Shown here in pieces: positions 61,249 through 64,000 of a DNA stretch of 64,000 nt (position 1 is its first letter; the number at the start of each line of letters is the position of its first letter). Origin of the DNA: Nymphaea colorata (taxonomy: Eukaryota > Streptophyta > Magnoliopsida > Nymphaeales > Nymphaeaceae). The notes beneath the pieces are model-generated. The model was given only the letters and a program-made list of their open reading frames with translations, had not been told where the DNA came from and made no database searches. Made by a program: the position numbers and the translations under genes. Location of the stretch: contig NC_045151.1 in the NCBI RefSeq assembly GCF_008831285.2, positions 1,545,544 through 1,609,543 of the forward strand, in the 5' to 3' direction.

Positions 61249-61557
61249 GCCGTTTGGCAACCCTAACAAATTGTTACTGTCCAATAAACCTACCAAAAAA
61301 AATTGAGGTAGATTCATGTATCAATTTAACACTGTTCCATTAAACAACTCCAATTTTTTGACAGGTTCATAAGATAATAGACCATTTATTACCATCGCCA
61401 GCATTAGGAACACCATGTGAGTGTTCCATGAATATGTCTCAAAATTAGGAAAGATTTAAGGAGATTTTGTACAAATGTTTCATGAATCTATTCCTATTTT
61501 AGAGCAGACTGGTAAAACACTAACATGATATTCCTAATTGCAGACAGCCCCAAGAAC
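61249..61557. mobile_element. Candidate element with GGGGCCGTTTGGCAAC start
   Basis: It opens AAGGGGCCGTTTGGCAACCC, a common start of plant hAT-like non-autonomous elements, and runs through repeated GTTCCATGAAT and AACACT words to GCAGACAGCCCC. Related GTGTTCCATGAATCTACC sequence occurs at 36100-36495 and near 45340. Ends approximate. Confidence 0.4.
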
Positions 61558-61668
61558 AAAATAACTATATATATTTGGAAGTTTAAGTAATTAAGGCCAA
61601 GTTAAGGGTGCCAAAGGAATATGTAGGAAATAATGGTGTTGTCCACCATTATCTTGAGTGTCGTGCAA

Positions 61669-62097
61669 GTAGGTTTGCACATGATCCGAGTCGAGCTCGA
61701 GTTAGGCCAGCTTGAGCTTGAAATTGACTCGAACTCCAGTCGAGCTCAGTAGAACAAGCTTGAGTTCAACTCGACAATATAACATCAAGCTCAAACTAAA
61801 CTCATTTAACTCATTTATACATGTCTTGTTTTTTAAACTCATTTAACTTGATTAACTCGTTTAGTTGCTACTCTTTTTAACTATTTTCACATTATAATTC
61901 AACATTTATTATGTAGTCGAGCTGAGTTGAGTTTAAACGAATCGAGTTCTTAGAACATGAATCCGACTTGTTTAATATTTCAAGCATACACTTGAACTTG
62001 ACCTTGACTTGGTTATAAAGGAGTCGAGTTCGAGTTGAGTTTAGACGAGCGAGTTTGAGTCAAGCTTGAGCTTGCTCGACTTGTTGTGCAGCCCTAC
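61669..62097. mobile_element. GAGCTCGAG-family element, most complete copy (429 bp)
   Basis: Left GTAGGTTTGCAC...GAGTCGAGCTCGAG and right CTTGAGCTTGCTCGAC...GTGCAGCCCTAC are inverted: GTAGGTTTGCAC against GTAGGGCTGCAC. The interior is AT-rich with ACTCATTTAAC and CTCGTTTAG. No coding capacity. This copy defines the family ends. Confidence 0.65.
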
Positions 62098-64000
62098 GTT
62101 CAAGCATAGAGCTGAACCAACCATTGGAGCCCCATCCACGTCCCGGTTTGAGCCCTCAAAACTCAACTGTCAAGGTTCTGGATCCACTTTCAGATCCAGG
62201 CACACCTCCTGAATCTTTTAATTGGGCTGATATAAATCTTCTTAACCCAGTTCTCTGCCTCCAGATCCAGTCCCAATATCATCACTCCCTCTTGTAGACT
62301 AATTTAGACATGGAGAATTTAGTTGTTGAAGTTATGAAACCAGTTACAGATTCGAAAACGATCTGCCAAGCGTAGCCAGATAGCTCCAGTTCGGAAAACC
62401 CAACTGAATTAGATCGAGAATCAAATTCTAATACAAAATCATAATCTGAACCCACCTCGAGACCAAAATTTGAGTTCAGACACCAAGAAAAAAAAAAAAA
62501 AAGCCCCTATTTTTCATAAAGTAATCAGAAAAAAATATGCGTATCTGATTATGTGAGAATCGTCACCCTGTCGTTCCCATCCTTAAATGTTGATCTTAGG
62601 CAAATTTCTTTTCCATTCATGTATAATTTTGATTTGAATTATATTTAAATTTCGTTACAATCATAAATGCCACACCAATCAACACGATGGGGGAATTCCC
62701 CTTCCATTAATAAGGAAAGAAGGGCTTACGTACAAAGAATAAAAGAACATCAAGGCAGACCTAGGTCGCATTCATGACCTACAACCATCCTGCTCAACGA
62801 GCAGACGAATCACATCTAAGGATAGGTATCCATTTGAAACTATTAGTCTACCAAAATCGGAAATACAATTGCTGTAATCATGCTGAACAAAGTAACTCTT
62901 TTTTATCAGCTCTCTCAACCGAAACTTCCGTCGAGCACAATTAGATCTGATCTCTACTAGAAGGCACCCGTTAGACACTTCCTGGAACATGGCTATCAGT
63001 GCAAAACTCAAAATTTCAGCTGAAGCAACTTACTCCCAAGCCTGCTAACCTTACAACCATGCCAGTAAACCACAGCACCCCAGCACATACACAATCCCCT
63101 TCATTCACCATTGAAGCTAGCTATCTCGATATAGAATCCTTCTCTGCTGTTGATTTTTCAATGTGGGCTAAATATCGTCGTCTGAAGCCAAAGCTTTATA
63201 ACCTATAGAACAGCATCTGACCACTCCTGCTTAAGCTGAGTTAATAATAACCTGACAGTAGGGATGCCAGACCTCTCTCTTAGCAACAAGGCCAGCCTCT
63301 TAATCCCTTTACAGCGGCTACACGAATTGGGTTCTTACTTCTTCATAGTGGTAATTGTAATAATGGAAAAATATTGTCTGGGCTTGCATTAGTTGCATGC
63401 CTACGGGTTACCTTTTATATTTTTATTTATGCCCTTCGTTTCTCTTCTATAAAGAAAAAACAAATGTCATGCTATAAACATGGAACTATAGCTTGACTCC
63501 ATATCAAATCTATATAGGGCCAGAATTAGTTAGCGAATTAATGCTTCAAAGTTGAATTTCTTATATTACAAAGGATCTGGCATTGTTTAAAAGAATTAGA
63601 AGAAATAGACCTAAATTCTATCTTTAGATGCTTACAAGTTCAAAGAGGATCACCAACAGTACAAAGTCAGTATGTTACCATCAGTATGCTATAAATGTCA
63701 TAAAAATCACATTCAATGGAGGAATTTCCATAAAATGGTTCACAAGCTGCAGGCTTTGGGTGCTTCACAAAGAAGTAATGGCATTTTGTCACTGTTGCAG
63801 AAATCTAGAGAGTAGGTTGGGAGAGAATAGTAGCATTTTCAGTGCAGTTGCAGTCCTTGCACTAGAAAAAACGCTCCTACATTGGCACTAGCAAACCCTA
63901 CTAGTTATTCTGTTGTAGTAGAGCTTTAGTGGCATGCATCTACTGCCATCAAAGATATTTTACCTTGCAGTTTAAGCAAAAATTGGTCATACTTTTGCAT

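Larger units (their letters stand above)
54780..64000. other. Repeat-rich intergenic DNA with no supported gene
   Basis: Contains the MITE and GAGCTCGAG-family copies listed separately, (TA)n tracts and poly-A runs. Short open frames occur, including a 79-aa minus-strand one at 62772-63011, but none shows a recognisable domain, splice continuity or start context. Confidence 0.5.

Noticed and set aside
62772-63011. 79-codon minus-strand open frame
   Set aside because: The composition looks protein-like, but I recognise no family, see no flanking exons and cannot support a gene.

Overview
This window is nuclear DNA from a flowering plant. The genes have many GT-AG introns, three of the proteins look chloroplast-targeted, and the large AT-rich spacers and introns are full of microsatellites, small inverted-repeat elements, SINE-like copies and retrotransposon debris. 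I cannot name the species from the sequence alone.

Layout. (1) 173-13234, minus strand: an eight-exon gene for a small conserved plastid/cyanobacterial-type membrane protein, which I assign from memory to the DUF3119 family. No long reading frame shows it; I rebuilt it exon by exon (192 aa). (2) 13635-17206, plus strand: a five-exon gene for BSD2, the chloroplast DnaJ-like zinc-finger chaperone of Rubisco assembly (138 aa). These two genes are head to head, with 400 bp between start codons. (3) 19252-19324, minus: tRNA-Arg (anticodon CCT). (4) 22245-26235, minus: four-exon HO1/HY1-type chloroplast heme oxygenase (314 aa). (5) 44001-44627, minus: intronless VQ-motif protein of the MKS1-like group. 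(6) 51568-54455, minus: three-exon SPX-domain phosphate sensor (288 aa) with two P1BS (PHR-binding) sites beside its TATA-like box.

The rest is non-coding or repetitive. The 26.5-44 kb interval holds inverted-repeat elements, a long LTR-like segment ending at a tRNA-iMet primer-binding site near 34.37 kb, (TA)n tracts and a 1.2-kb tandem duplication (38.39-40.80 kb). The 44.7-51.5 kb and 54.8-64 kb intervals hold SINE-like copies, members of a GAGCTCGAG-rich element family, GGGCGGAGCC-ended MITEs and (TA)n tracts, but no gene I can support.

The genes do not form one pathway. DUF3119, BSD2 and HO1 all act in the chloroplast (HO1 makes the phytochrome chromophore precursor). VQ and SPX proteins are nuclear or signalling regulators that partner WRKY/MAPK and PHR factors. 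I found no defence island, CRISPR array, prophage or gene cluster. The observations most worth follow-up are the reconstructed DUF3119 gene and its shared promoter with BSD2, the SPX promoter, and a direct repeat bracketing the last DUF3119 exon.
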